Positions 1-6,012 of a DNA stretch of 8,324 bases are shown here, one piece after another. The notes under the pieces are model-generated. The model was not told the origin of the DNA, searched no databases, and saw only the letters and a list, made by a program, of their open reading frames with translations. The stretch comes from Methanosarcinales archaeon (GTDB taxonomy: Archaea > Halobacteriota > Syntropharchaeia > Alkanophagales > Methanospirareceae). Where the stretch lies: contig JAENXH010000045.1 in the NCBI GenBank assembly GCA_016649585.1, positions 1-8,324 on the forward strand, in the 5' to 3' direction. The position numbers and the translations under genes were made by a program. The stretch's first letter is position 1; every line of letters begins with the position of its first letter.

Positions 1-25
1 GCTCGGAGATGTGTATAAGAGACAG
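1..25. other. Residual Nextera (Tn5) sequencing adapter
   Basis: Bases 7-25 are the 19-bp Tn5 mosaic end used in Nextera libraries, and bases 1-6 (GCTCGG) continue into the known Read 2 adapter arm. The match runs without mismatch up to base 25, and genomic sequence starts at base 26. This is a library artefact left at a contig end, not a transposon of the organism. It means that the left edge of the window is an assembly end and that anything further left is unknown. Confidence 0.96.
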
Positions 26-26
26 G

Positions 27-278
27 TCATAACCTCATTACCTTTCCTGCAAAGTCATTCACAACGTCCAGTGGTATCTCGAATTCTCCGCTAAGTCCGG
101 CATTTAGTGCTACCCAGGTGTTTAACGCGGTACAAATCGTCAAAATCTTCTGCTCATCACAAGTCTTTTCAGTTATCGCTTCGGCAACCGCCACTATGTT
201 GACGATTCTTATCGCATACGCGTTTTCGATTACGTTAAGAAGTGCCTGTGCGCGAGCTTTAGCTTCTTCTTGATTCAT
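27..278 (-). CDS. Small protein of unknown function (83 aa)
   Basis: I do not recognise this family. From the ATG at 278 it encodes 83 residues that look mainly helical: a charged N-terminus (NQEEAKARAQ), a central alternating hydrophobic stretch (residues about 15-35, IENAYAIRIVNIVAVAEAI), and a C-terminal part rich in Leu, Val and Asn ending KVMRL. There is no signal peptide or convincing membrane span. The frame also stays open upstream to a GTG at 296 and a TTG at 308, which would add six or ten residues (including CNC). ATG is preferred by default, but a TTTTAAAA element about 29 nt before the GTG would suit a leaderless start there. It lies downstream of the chaperonin on the same strand. 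The stop codon is two bases from the adapter junction, so the gene is complete only by a narrow margin. Confidence 0.6.
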   Translation of the reverse strand: MNQEEAKARAQALLNVIENAYAIRIVNIVAVAEAITEKTCDEQKILTICTALNTWVALNAGLSGEFEIPLDVVNDFAGKVMRL

Positions 279-317
279 ACAGTTGCAGGTAACCACCTGT
301 GATCCCAATAAACCCGT

Positions 318-331
318 TTCTTTTAAAAGAA
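318..331 (-). promoter_or_regulatory. AT-rich palindrome, possible TATA element
   Basis: The gap between the chaperonin stop and the small downstream gene holds the perfect 14-bp palindrome TTCTTTTAAAAGAA. Its TTTTAAAA core lies about 29 nt before the GTG at 296, the right distance for an archaeal TATA box with transcription starting near that codon. It could equally be incidental AT-rich spacer; it is too short in G/C to be a convincing terminator. Confidence 0.3.
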
Positions 332-338
332 CTTAGCA

Positions 339-2138
339 TCAATCCTTACCATACACCGACTTCCGTTTCTTCTCTTCTGCACCGGTGTATTTCAACCGTC
401 CTCCTTTAAATTTGAAGTCAGGAGACTTCCGCTCTGTTTCTATCAGCTCGCGTGTTCTGCCTGAGATCCTCGCTCCTATATCCTCAGACTCCTCTGCTAC
501 TTCACTCTTCGCTATATGCAGATCATCTATCTTTATCATCCCGGCAGCAGCACTCGCGGCAGAGATAACCGCCTGCAATTTCACCGTTAACGGATCTATG
601 ATTCCTTCTTCCACCATATCTTTCATGGTCTTATCATTTCCCGATACCCCTGCATTTTTATTGCCCGCATAATGCTTCGCTCTGAGCGCTGTGAGCGTAT
701 CTATCTGGTCCATTCCGCTGTTCTTCGCTATTGCCTTTGGTATACATTCCAAAGCGTCTGCAAATACGTTTACTGCTAATTGCTCCTTGTTTGGTATAGT
801 TCTCGCAAAGTTCCTTAATTGCGCTGCACATTCAGTCTCTATTGCACCGCCACCGGGCACTACTCTCGCATCGTCATATAGGCAGGCGACAGCATGCAAA
901 GCACTTCTTATATCGCCCACAATGCCCTCCAAAACCCTGATATGCGCACCTCGAATAAGTATCGTAGAGGACTTCTTATACGGGCAGTCTTCAAAGAATA
1001 CGAACTTTACGCCACCTACCTTTCGCTGCACTACCCTTCCTGTAAAGCCAAATTTGTCTTCGGTTAGATCACTCACGTCTTGAACTATCTTCCCGCCAGT
1101 GGATTTCTCCAACCGCTTCAAATCAGTCATTTTCACTCGTTTCATCAGCATTACCCCTGCTCTTCGGAACTTATCCAGCGCATCGTCATCCACACCCCAC
1201 CGACAACAAACCACGTTTGCACCTGAGTTTAGTACGGCGTCTATAAGCTCATTGAACATCCGTGCTCGGACATCGCGGAACTCCTTGAAGTGAGATGCTT
1301 GGGAGATAGTAACGTGAAAATCGAGTGCGCCAATAGTATCACCTGCTTTGCTCCGTTCTCTTGCCGCGGTGCCCGTTGCAAGCTCCTTCCTGCCTTTTAC
1401 TTTTGGCTCCTTATGTTCAATAGGAAAATCAAGCAGAGCGATCTTTGCGTTCTCTACGTCTGTCGGGAGATCATCCAGGACATCCCTGTCCACCACAACG
1501 CCATCAAAGAAACGCGTATCTGCTACTCTCCCCCCACTTTTCGTCTCTATTACTACATCATCCACATCTATCGGCAACTCTCCGCTCTCGCTTATCCGTT
1601 TTATGCTCTTCACGATTGCATCTACTAATCCATCCTCTTCAAAATATTCTTCTTTCTTTAAGGCGGTCTTCGCCACTTGCTTCAAATACTCATCGCTTTC
1701 TCTTATCTCCACCGGCGATGCTATCTCATTAAAAACCTCTTTTGTACGTTCCAGTGCCTTTTCATAACCGCTCAAAACCACATTTTGATGTACCCCCATG
1801 CTTCTCAGCTCAAATCCCCGCCACACCAGCTCACCAGTCAGAATCATAACGGTAGCTATACCATCTCCGACTCTTTCGCCTTGTGCCAAGCCGGCATTTA
1901 TCAATACATCGGCAGTGGGATGTGTGTATTTCAATTCCCTCACTATGCTGTATGCGTTACTGGTTACGAGGTCATCCATTTCGAGTTTTGTGGCGCCGCC
2001 GGTTATCAATTTCTTCGATCCAAGAGGACCGATGGTGGATTTGAATAAATCAGAGAAAGTGAGAGATACAAGAGCGTTAGCTTCCTGGATCTCCTCTGGT
2101 GGCACTTCACCCGGCGGTAACTCATCCTTTATTGTCAT
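339..2138 (-). CDS. Divergent group II chaperonin (thermosome-like), probably hydrolysis-impaired
   Basis: This is a 599-residue cytosolic protein of the thermosome/CCT family, which folds proteins inside ATP-driven double rings; usual archaeal subunits are about 545 residues. Family marks seen: IGPLG (36-40, normally LGPKG), HP at 73-74, GDG (91-93), GANVV (306-310), ILIRG (393-397), VVPGGGA (426-432), NSGMDQID (473-480), and the closing DPLTVKLQA segment (515-523). Ungapped comparison of the blocks with typical thermosomes shows Asn61 where the NDGAT aspartate sits, Ile-Ala for Thr-Thr after GDG, and Ser412 where the ERALHDAL aspartate sits. Both aspartates are known to be required for ATP hydrolysis. 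An insertion of about 25 residues lies near 248-272 in the apical domain, and the tail (558-599) is Lys/Arg-rich instead of Gly-Met-rich. The family is certain; loss of ATPase activity is inference. The ATG at 2138 is the only sensible start; the next Met is residue 54. Confidence 0.93.
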   Translation of the reverse strand: MTIKDELPPGEVPPEEIQEANALVSLTFSDLFKSTIGPLGSKKLITGGATKLEMDDLVTSNAYSIVRELKYTHPTADVLINAGLAQGERVGDGIATVMILTGELVWRGFELRSMGVHQNVVLSGYEKALERTKEVFNEIASPVEIRESDEYLKQVAKTALKKEEYFEEDGLVDAIVKSIKRISESGELPIDVDDVVIETKSGGRVADTRFFDGVVVDRDVLDDLPTDVENAKIALLDFPIEHKEPKVKGRKELATGTAARERSKAGDTIGALDFHVTISQASHFKEFRDVRARMFNELIDAVLNSGANVVCCRWGVDDDALDKFRRAGVMLMKRVKMTDLKRLEKSTGGKIVQDVSDLTEDKFGFTGRVVQRKVGGVKFVFFEDCPYKKSSTILIRGAHIRVLEGIVGDIRSALHAVACLYDDARVVPGGGAIETECAAQLRNFARTIPNKEQLAVNVFADALECIPKAIAKNSGMDQIDTLTALRAKHYAGNKNAGVSGNDKTMKDMVEEGIIDPLTVKLQAVISAASAAAGMIKIDDLHIAKSEVAEESEDIGARISGRTRELIETERKSPDFKFKGGRLKYTGAEEKKRKSVYGKD

Positions 2139-2189
2139 TCCCTCTTTTTTCCCTCTTTAGATTTTTACGCCTTTATCATACTGCTAAGT

Positions 2190-2199
2190 CTAATAAAGG
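2190..2199 (-). promoter_or_regulatory. Possible TATA element of the chaperonin gene
   Basis: In the 85-bp gap upstream of the chaperonin the minus strand reads CCTTTATTAG about 55 nt before the ATG, which would give a leader of about 30 nt. That leader contains GAGGG twice (AAAGAGGGAAAAAAGAGGGA just before the ATG). The distal copy, 12 nt from the start, could act as a weak Shine-Dalgarno site. The match to a TATA box is modest, so readthrough from the antiporter gene remains possible. Confidence 0.3.
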
Positions 2200-2223
2200 A
2201 GATAACATTCAAGAATAAAAGTG

Positions 2224-3396
2224 TTATATATTCGCTTCTCCTGCTTTCCTGATAGCATACTGAATGCAAAGAGGGGAGAATAACTGGAATAAGGCTGTTG
2301 TAGTCACCATCAGCGTGATTATTATACCTCCCACACCGTATTCTGATAATTCTTGAGCTGCAAGAAATGCGAGGCCAATGGCAACACCCGCCTGATTGAG
2401 CAATGCGATCCCAAGATATTTTGTTATTTTTGGTTCAGATTTAGACAAGATGCCGCCTGTCGTACAGCCTAAGACCTTACCAGCACTTCTGCCAATACAA
2501 TACATGATTACGATTGCCCATATAGATGCAAACTGCGAAAAATCTATAGCCATACCGATCACAGCGAAGAACAATATAAAAACAGGAGTCATGATATTGT
2601 CTATCAGTTCGCTGGAACGATTGCCAATGTGCACATTGAAATTAATCACCGTCATTCCAAGAATCATACAAGCGAGAATTGCCGAAACACCAATCATGCC
2701 TGCGAAACCCCAACATAGAATAGCAACAGCAACACAAATGACGAAGATATTGTCAGAGGATAGATGCATTTTTTTCGTATAGTATGATATAACGAGTCCA
2801 ATTGCTCCTCCAAGTGCTACTGCGCCAAGAATTTCCCATACTGGATAAAGAAGAGAAGATGCAATGCTGACTTTGCCGCCTAATAGCGTCTTTGCCCATA
2901 CAACCCCAACTGAATAGATGACAATAGCAGCGGCGTCGTCCAGTCCTACAACAGCAATACTCACATCTGTAAGCGTTCCTTTTGACCTGAGATCTCTTAA
3001 AACTGCTATTGTTCCCGCGGGAGCAGTTGCAGGAGCTAAAGAAGCCAAGATTATAGAAAGCGGGAGGTCTCTCGTCAATGAATATACAAAAATCCACACC
3101 ACAACAGATGTTACAAGCACTTCTATAATCAGTATTATCAGTACTTTCTTTCCCATTTTTTTGAGAAAAGAGAAGGAGAAACTCAATCCCACCGTGTACG
3201 CAACAAAAGCAAGTGTTATTCCAGTAATAACAGAGCTGAATTGCTCTGGAGCGCTAAATTTTAAAATAGGCCCTAGGATAACACCCGCAAAGAGATATGC
3301 CAACACTTCGGTCAAACCTGCTTTACGCAATAACTGCCCAAGTATAAATCCAAGGAGAAGTACCAAACCAACGAGAACGTAAATATTGGAAGTCAT
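2224..3396 (-). CDS. CPA2-type cation:proton antiporter (cassette A)
   Basis: A 390-residue polytopic membrane protein with about 11-13 hydrophobic segments from residue 5 to 380, and no long soluble domain. It belongs to the sodium or potassium/proton exchanger superfamily. Supporting marks are an N-terminal hydrophobic pair with LAYLFAGVILGP (32-43), the PATAPAGTIAVL segment (122-133), a buried acidic pair DD at 153-154 that matches the ion-binding aspartates, GVSAILACMILGM (236-248), and a conserved basic position in GRSAGK (302-307). It lacks the PRGEVAL motif near its C-terminus, having NQAGVAIGL there, so it is a different subfamily from the antiporter at 4064-5254. Its ATG overlaps the stop of the upstream CBS gene by 4 bp (ATGA), which implies translational coupling. 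The transported ion cannot be told from sequence. Confidence 0.88.
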   Translation of the reverse strand: MTSNIYVLVGLVLLLGFILGQLLRKAGLTEVLAYLFAGVILGPILKFSAPEQFSSVITGITLAFVAYTVGLSFSFSFLKKMGKKVLIILIIEVLVTSVVVWIFVYSLTRDLPLSIILASLAPATAPAGTIAVLRDLRSKGTLTDVSIAVVGLDDAAAIVIYSVGVVWAKTLLGGKVSIASSLLYPVWEILGAVALGGAIGLVISYYTKKMHLSSDNIFVICVAVAILCWGFAGMIGVSAILACMILGMTVINFNVHIGNRSSELIDNIMTPVFILFFAVIGMAIDFSQFASIWAIVIMYCIGRSAGKVLGCTTGGILSKSEPKITKYLGIALLNQAGVAIGLAFLAAQELSEYGVGGIIITLMVTTTALFQLFSPLCIQYAIRKAGEANI

Positions 3397-3854
3397 TCTT
3401 GTATCATAAATCGGTATCTGAGAGTTTTAATCAGGAGTTGAAGTGTTATTTCTCCCACGAGCCGTTTGTTTTCATCAACGACCGGCAGTCTCCGGATATT
3501 AAATGTTGAGTGCTTTTTTAAAATGTCCTCCATGCTATCCTCGGGTGAGCACATTACGGGATTATATGTCATGATATCCCGGACAACGCTATCTATGTGT
3601 AATATATCCGGTCTGGAAGGACCAAAGATTTTTGCCTTTTTCCTTTCTTCCGGGATAATACAACGCATCATATCATGTTCCGTTACCACTCCAACCACTT
3701 TCATACTCTTAGTATCGCTCACTACCCATGCATGTGCACTAACGGAAAGCATGGTGAGAAACTCCTTCCAACCAGCGGTTTCTTCTATAAATGGTGTATT
3801 CCACCACGGCGTCATGAGGTCTTTCGTTTTTATCTCGTAAAATTCGTCTAACAT
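3393..3854 (-). CDS. Tandem CBS-domain protein, partner of the antiporter (cassette A)
   Basis: A 153-residue soluble protein made of two CBS motifs, which form a Bateman module that usually binds adenine nucleotides and regulates a partner enzyme or channel. CBS1 runs from KDLMT (11-15) to VGVVTEHDMM (54-63). CBS2 runs from VRDIMT (91-96) through NIRRLPVVDENKRLVGEIT (119-137). There is no DNA-binding or membrane domain. It is clearly homologous to the CBS protein at 5255-5752: the shared FYE-x-K start, an aromatic-rich strand (HAWVVS vs HHVWIVN), and nearly the same RRLPV-DEN-x3-GE-T block. The 4-bp overlap with the downstream antiporter suggests that it senses a cytosolic nucleotide and gates that transporter; this role is inference. 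It starts at an ATG with no Shine-Dalgarno site but with a TATA box at leaderless distance. Confidence 0.9.
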   Translation of the reverse strand: MLDEFYEIKTKDLMTPWWNTPFIEETAGWKEFLTMLSVSAHAWVVSDTKSMKVVGVVTEHDMMRCIIPEERKKAKIFGPSRPDILHIDSVVRDIMTYNPVMCSPEDSMEDILKKHSTFNIRRLPVVDENKRLVGEITLQLLIKTLRYRFMIQE

Positions 3855-3877
3855 AGAGTTATAATATCCACGGGATA

Positions 3878-3886
3878 CTATTTAAA
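3878..3886 (-). promoter_or_regulatory. TATA box, leaderless promoter of cassette A
   Basis: The minus strand reads TTTAAATAG, centred about 29 nt before the ATG at 3854. Archaeal transcription starts roughly 25-30 nt after the TATA centre, so the mRNA would begin at or within a few bases of the start codon. No Shine-Dalgarno sequence lies between, which fits a leaderless transcript. Confidence 0.6.
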
Positions 3887-3907
3887 CGTATCTCTCATCG
3901 GTGCCGT

Positions 3908-4024
3908 CTATTTATCTCCTTCATCGAAGATGTCCCCTGCCTGCCCTTTCCGGGAATAGACTTGATATAACCTCTCGTTCTCCACCATTAACGCGTTTAA
4001 CGTCTCCCGACTCTCCTCATTCAT
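3908..4024 (-). CDS. Very small open reading frame, 38 codons, possible microprotein
   Basis: This short frame sits in the 209-bp gap between the two antiporter cassettes. It encodes 38 residues: a highly charged, probably helical N-terminal half (MNEESRETLNALMVENERLY) and a C-terminal part QVYSRKGQAGDIFDEGDK. No known family is recognised. Support for a real gene: it fills most of the gap, starts with ATG, and a strong TATTTAAATA element lies 30 nt upstream, as for a leaderless transcript. It precedes the CBS gene at 3854 by 53 bp on the same strand. Against: its length is within what chance allows. It might be a regulatory peptide for the cassette, or the gap may simply carry a non-coding leader. 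Confidence 0.45.
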   Translation of the reverse strand: MNEESRETLNALMVENERLYQVYSRKGQAGDIFDEGDK

Positions 4025-4049
4025 CCTGAAGTTGGAGAAGAACCAAAAA

Positions 4050-4059
4050 TATTTAAATA
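4050..4059 (-). promoter_or_regulatory. TATA box upstream of the 38-codon frame
   Basis: TATTTAAATA, a close match to the archaeal TATA box, is centred 30 nt before the ATG at 4024. It lies immediately beyond the stop codon of the antiporter gene at 4064, so the new transcript would begin just after the previous one ends. The element is palindromic and could also be read from the other strand, but nothing rightward starts there. Confidence 0.55.
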
Positions 4060-4063
4060 CCTC

Positions 4064-5254
4064 TTAAATTGACGGCATTTTCGCTAATTCCCGTTTAAAT
4101 AAGGCTTTCAGCAGTATAGGCGTAATTAGCATTGTGATCGTGACGAGTATAAAAGTTGCCGCAAGGAATATATCTGCAATCTCCCCGGTTATCACGCCAG
4201 CGTCTATTGCAATTGCCACGGCTATAAGTGCCACTTCGCATCTTGGAACCATACCAAAGCCCAGTTGAAGAGATTCTCTTAAGTTAAAGCGACCTATCCA
4301 CGCACCTAATCCACACCCGCCCACCTTTCCAAGTATTGCCATCACAAGAATCACAACTGCAAGCGTAACCACCGTCAAATCCAAAAATACCGACAGCTTC
4401 ACCATTGTTCCGACCCCGATGAAAAACAGAGGGATGAAAAAAGCATACCCAATTGTTTTTACATCAGAAATGACGCGCTTAGATTGAATTGTAGTGTTCA
4501 TAATTAAGCCAGCGATGAAAGCCCCCACTATTTGAGCTACGACAGTCTCTCCGGCAATTACTGACCAAATGAAACAGAGAGCAATAGAAAAAGCAACTAA
4601 AGACTTGTCAGCATGAATTCGGTCTCCGATATCCATTACCTTTGATATTATAAGCCAACCGATAACTAACGTGACCAAGAAGAAGATCGCAACCTTAGTC
4701 CCGAGTATGAGCAATGATCCCGTCCCAACAGCTACTATAAGAAGCATTAAACCAAGTATGTCATCCATTACAGCAGCGCTTAATGTGGCTGCTCCGACAT
4801 CGGTGTTTAATACATGAAGATCCATCAGTGTCCTTACCGTTATGCCGATGCTCGTAGCAGTCAACACTACGCCCAGCACAAAGCTCTCTCTACCTGTATA
4901 TCCAAGCGCAATTCCAGCGAGATATCCTAAGATTAAAGGTGCAATAACGCCTCCCGCAGTTGCGAGAGCTGCAGTACCACCTGTTTTTTTTATTCGCCCT
5001 ATATCTACTTCCAATCCCGCGAGAAATAGTAAGAATAATATCCCAATATGACCAAAATATTCGAATTCCGGTATGCTGAAATCAAGTATCGTACTTGGGA
5101 CGAATTGTCCTAAGATAGAACCACCGAGAATAACGCCAGCTATTAATTCACCTACGACAGAAGGCTGTTTCAGTCTTTCAAATACATGGCCAAAGACCTT
5201 TGATAAAATTAAAGCTAAAGCTATATCCAGTAACAAAATCTGAAATACTTCCAT
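4064..5254 (-). CDS. CPA2-type Na+(K+)/H+ antiporter, GerN/NapA/KefB-like (cassette B)
   Basis: A 396-residue integral membrane antiporter with about 12-13 hydrophobic helices. Marks of the CPA2 family in order: QPSVVGELIAGVILGGSILG (30-49), FLAGLEVD (77-84), the unwound-helix motif ATSIGIT (133-139), the ion-binding aspartates DD at 164-165 in AAVMDDILGL, GAFIAGL (244-250), FFIPLFFIGVGT (272-283), Lys310 in LGKVGG, and VPRCEVALI (336-344). The last is normally PRGEVAL, so Cys339 replaces a highly conserved glycine. There is no C-terminal TrkA-N or other cytosolic domain; that regulatory role is probably taken by the CBS protein encoded just upstream, whose TAG stop directly abuts this ATG. 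Exchange of Na+ or K+ for protons across the cell membrane is the expected activity; ion choice is unknown. Confidence 0.92.
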   Translation of the reverse strand: MEVFQILLLDIALALILSKVFGHVFERLKQPSVVGELIAGVILGGSILGQFVPSTILDFSIPEFEYFGHIGILFLLFLAGLEVDIGRIKKTGGTAALATAGGVIAPLILGYLAGIALGYTGRESFVLGVVLTATSIGITVRTLMDLHVLNTDVGAATLSAAVMDDILGLMLLIVAVGTGSLLILGTKVAIFFLVTLVIGWLIISKVMDIGDRIHADKSLVAFSIALCFIWSVIAGETVVAQIVGAFIAGLIMNTTIQSKRVISDVKTIGYAFFIPLFFIGVGTMVKLSVFLDLTVVTLAVVILVMAILGKVGGCGLGAWIGRFNLRESLQLGFGMVPRCEVALIAVAIAIDAGVITGEIADIFLAATFILVTITMLITPILLKALFKRELAKMPSI

Positions 5255-5752
5255 CTAAACTCGCTTCCCGTACTGATAAGCAACACTCATGAACTTATTT
5301 ATCAAATCCATAAGTGTAACCTCCCCAAGTATCTTTTCGTTCTCATCAATTACTGGCAACCTCCTCACATCGTATTTCGTCATCGTAGTTACTACGTCTT
5401 TAACTGTCGCTTCTAAATTGCACGTAATGACTTTTTTTGTCATGACAGATTCCGCATTTCCCGCAGTACCATGATACAAAGACGGTATAGCTTTTGGACT
5501 TGGTTTGTAACCAAAATCCTCTGGATGGGCAAAAATACCAAGAATGTCCTTCTCTGTTATCACGCCGACTAGTTTTTCACTCTCCTCACTATTTACTATC
5601 CACACATGGTGCTTATCACGTAACGAAGCGATAACATCATTAATTTCCGCATCTTGTTTAAGGTGGGGAATGTCCCAAGGGCGTTTCTCCATTATCTCTT
5701 TAATCTTAGTCTCATAGAACTTACCTAACACTTCTCTGTAATCTTTTTGCAT
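5255..5752 (-). CDS. Tandem CBS-domain protein, partner of the antiporter (cassette B)
   Basis: A 165-residue cytosolic protein with two CBS motifs: CBS1 from IKEIM (17-21) through VGVITEKDIL (62-71), and CBS2 from AESVMTKKVIT (100-110) through DVRRLPVIDENEKILGEVT (128-146). It is a paralogue of the CBS protein at 3393-3854, with a longer linker between the two motifs (about residues 74-98). The frame remains open to a TTG at 5770, but the ATG at 5752 is chosen because GGGGGAG, an excellent Shine-Dalgarno site, ends 6 nt before it. The stop codon is directly followed by the antiporter ATG, indicating a two-gene operon. Nucleotide sensing and antiporter control are inference from the family and the arrangement. 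Confidence 0.9.
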   Translation of the reverse strand: MQKDYREVLGKFYETKIKEIMEKRPWDIPHLKQDAEINDVIASLRDKHHVWIVNSEESEKLVGVITEKDILGIFAHPEDFGYKPSPKAIPSLYHGTAGNAESVMTKKVITCNLEATVKDVVTTMTKYDVRRLPVIDENEKILGEVTLMDLINKFMSVAYQYGKRV

Positions 5753-5758
5753 TTCTAT

Positions 5759-5765
5759 CTCCCCC
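5759..5765 (-). promoter_or_regulatory. Strong ribosome binding site fixing the CBS start
   Basis: The minus strand reads GGGGGAG followed by six bases (ATAGAA) and ATG at 5752. This decides between that ATG and the upstream TTG at 5770, which has no such site. It contrasts with the cassette A CBS gene, which appears leaderless. Confidence 0.7.
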
Positions 5766-5791
5766 ACCAATTAATAGTCTTTATTTATAAT

Positions 5792-5801
5792 CTTTTATAT
5801 C
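5792..5801 (-). promoter_or_regulatory. TATA box of cassette B
   Basis: GATATAAAAG on the minus strand lies about 45 nt before the CBS ATG. Transcription would start near 5772, giving a leader of about 20 nt that carries the Shine-Dalgarno site. The stop codon of the 47-codon frame (ATA TAA) is part of this element. A second AT-rich run (TTATAAATAAAG) follows immediately and could be an alternative. Confidence 0.5.
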
Positions 5802-5938
5802 TTCCTGACATTGTGAAAAGCATCAATTATTGCATCGGTTCCGTGTCTTTCCGCTTCAGGAGTCAAAGAATACAAGTAGTTAATCCATTTCTCTGTATAT
5901 CTCCGCTCTTTTGTACTTAACCCTTTTATCCTCGTCAC
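5795..5938 (-). CDS. Very small open reading frame, 47 codons, possible microprotein
   Basis: Reading leftwards from a GTG at 5938, this frame encodes 47 residues: a basic N-terminus (MTRIKGLSTKERRYTEKW), an aromatic middle (INYLYSLTPEAER), and HGTDAIIDAFHNVRKI at the end. The composition looks protein-like (amphipathic, charged, with Trp and several Tyr), but I recognise no family. An in-frame TAA lies two codons upstream of the GTG, so it is not a visible fragment of a longer frame. It precedes the cassette B CBS gene by 42 bp, just as the 38-codon frame precedes cassette A, although the two peptides are not evidently related. GGGAT six bases before the GTG is a weak ribosome site. The frame is short enough that chance cannot be excluded. 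Confidence 0.4.
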   Translation of the reverse strand: MTRIKGLSTKERRYTEKWINYLYSLTPEAERHGTDAIIDAFHNVRKI

Positions 5939-5974
5939 TTCTTATCCCGTATCCTTTTAAAATCACTCTATTAC

Positions 5975-5981
5975 TTTATAT
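5975..5981. promoter_or_regulatory. TATA-like element in the divergent promoter region
   Basis: The 74-bp gap between the leftward 47-codon frame and the rightward tRNA thiolase gene contains TTTATAT. Read rightwards it lies about 35 nt before the ATG at 6013. Read leftwards (ATATAAA) it lies about 40 nt before the GTG at 5938. It could serve one or both directions. A further TTTTAAAA at 5955-5962 is an alternative for the leftward gene. Confidence 0.35.
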
Positions 5982-6012
5982 CCCTACCTTAATAAGTATT
6001 CCTGATACAAAA

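Noticed and set aside
7..25. Tn5/IS50 end suggesting a mobile element
   Set aside because: The sequence is the engineered mosaic end plus adapter arm at the contig terminus, with no transposase or second end; it is a library artefact.
286..299. Inverted repeat CAGGT-AACC-ACCTG near the start of the small left-end gene
   Set aside because: A 5-bp stem is too weak to call a regulatory hairpin, and the true start codon of the gene is uncertain.
385..2160. Several rightward open frames opposite the chaperonin gene (for example 691-1083, 1348-1767, 1677-2048)
   Set aside because: They are antisense to a confidently identified protein, have Ser/Thr/Pro-rich low-complexity products and no family resemblance; they are shadows of the chaperonin frame.
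2753..3097. Leftward 114-codon frame inside the cassette A antiporter
   Set aside because: It overlaps the antiporter in another frame and its Cys/Arg/Ser-rich product has no membrane or domain character; it is a shadow.
5911..6012. 34-codon N-terminal extension of the tRNA thiolase
   Set aside because: The hydrophobic Leu/Ile/Ser-rich extension is unlike the family, which begins at the zinc finger (MRCSKK); the region instead holds promoter-like sequence.
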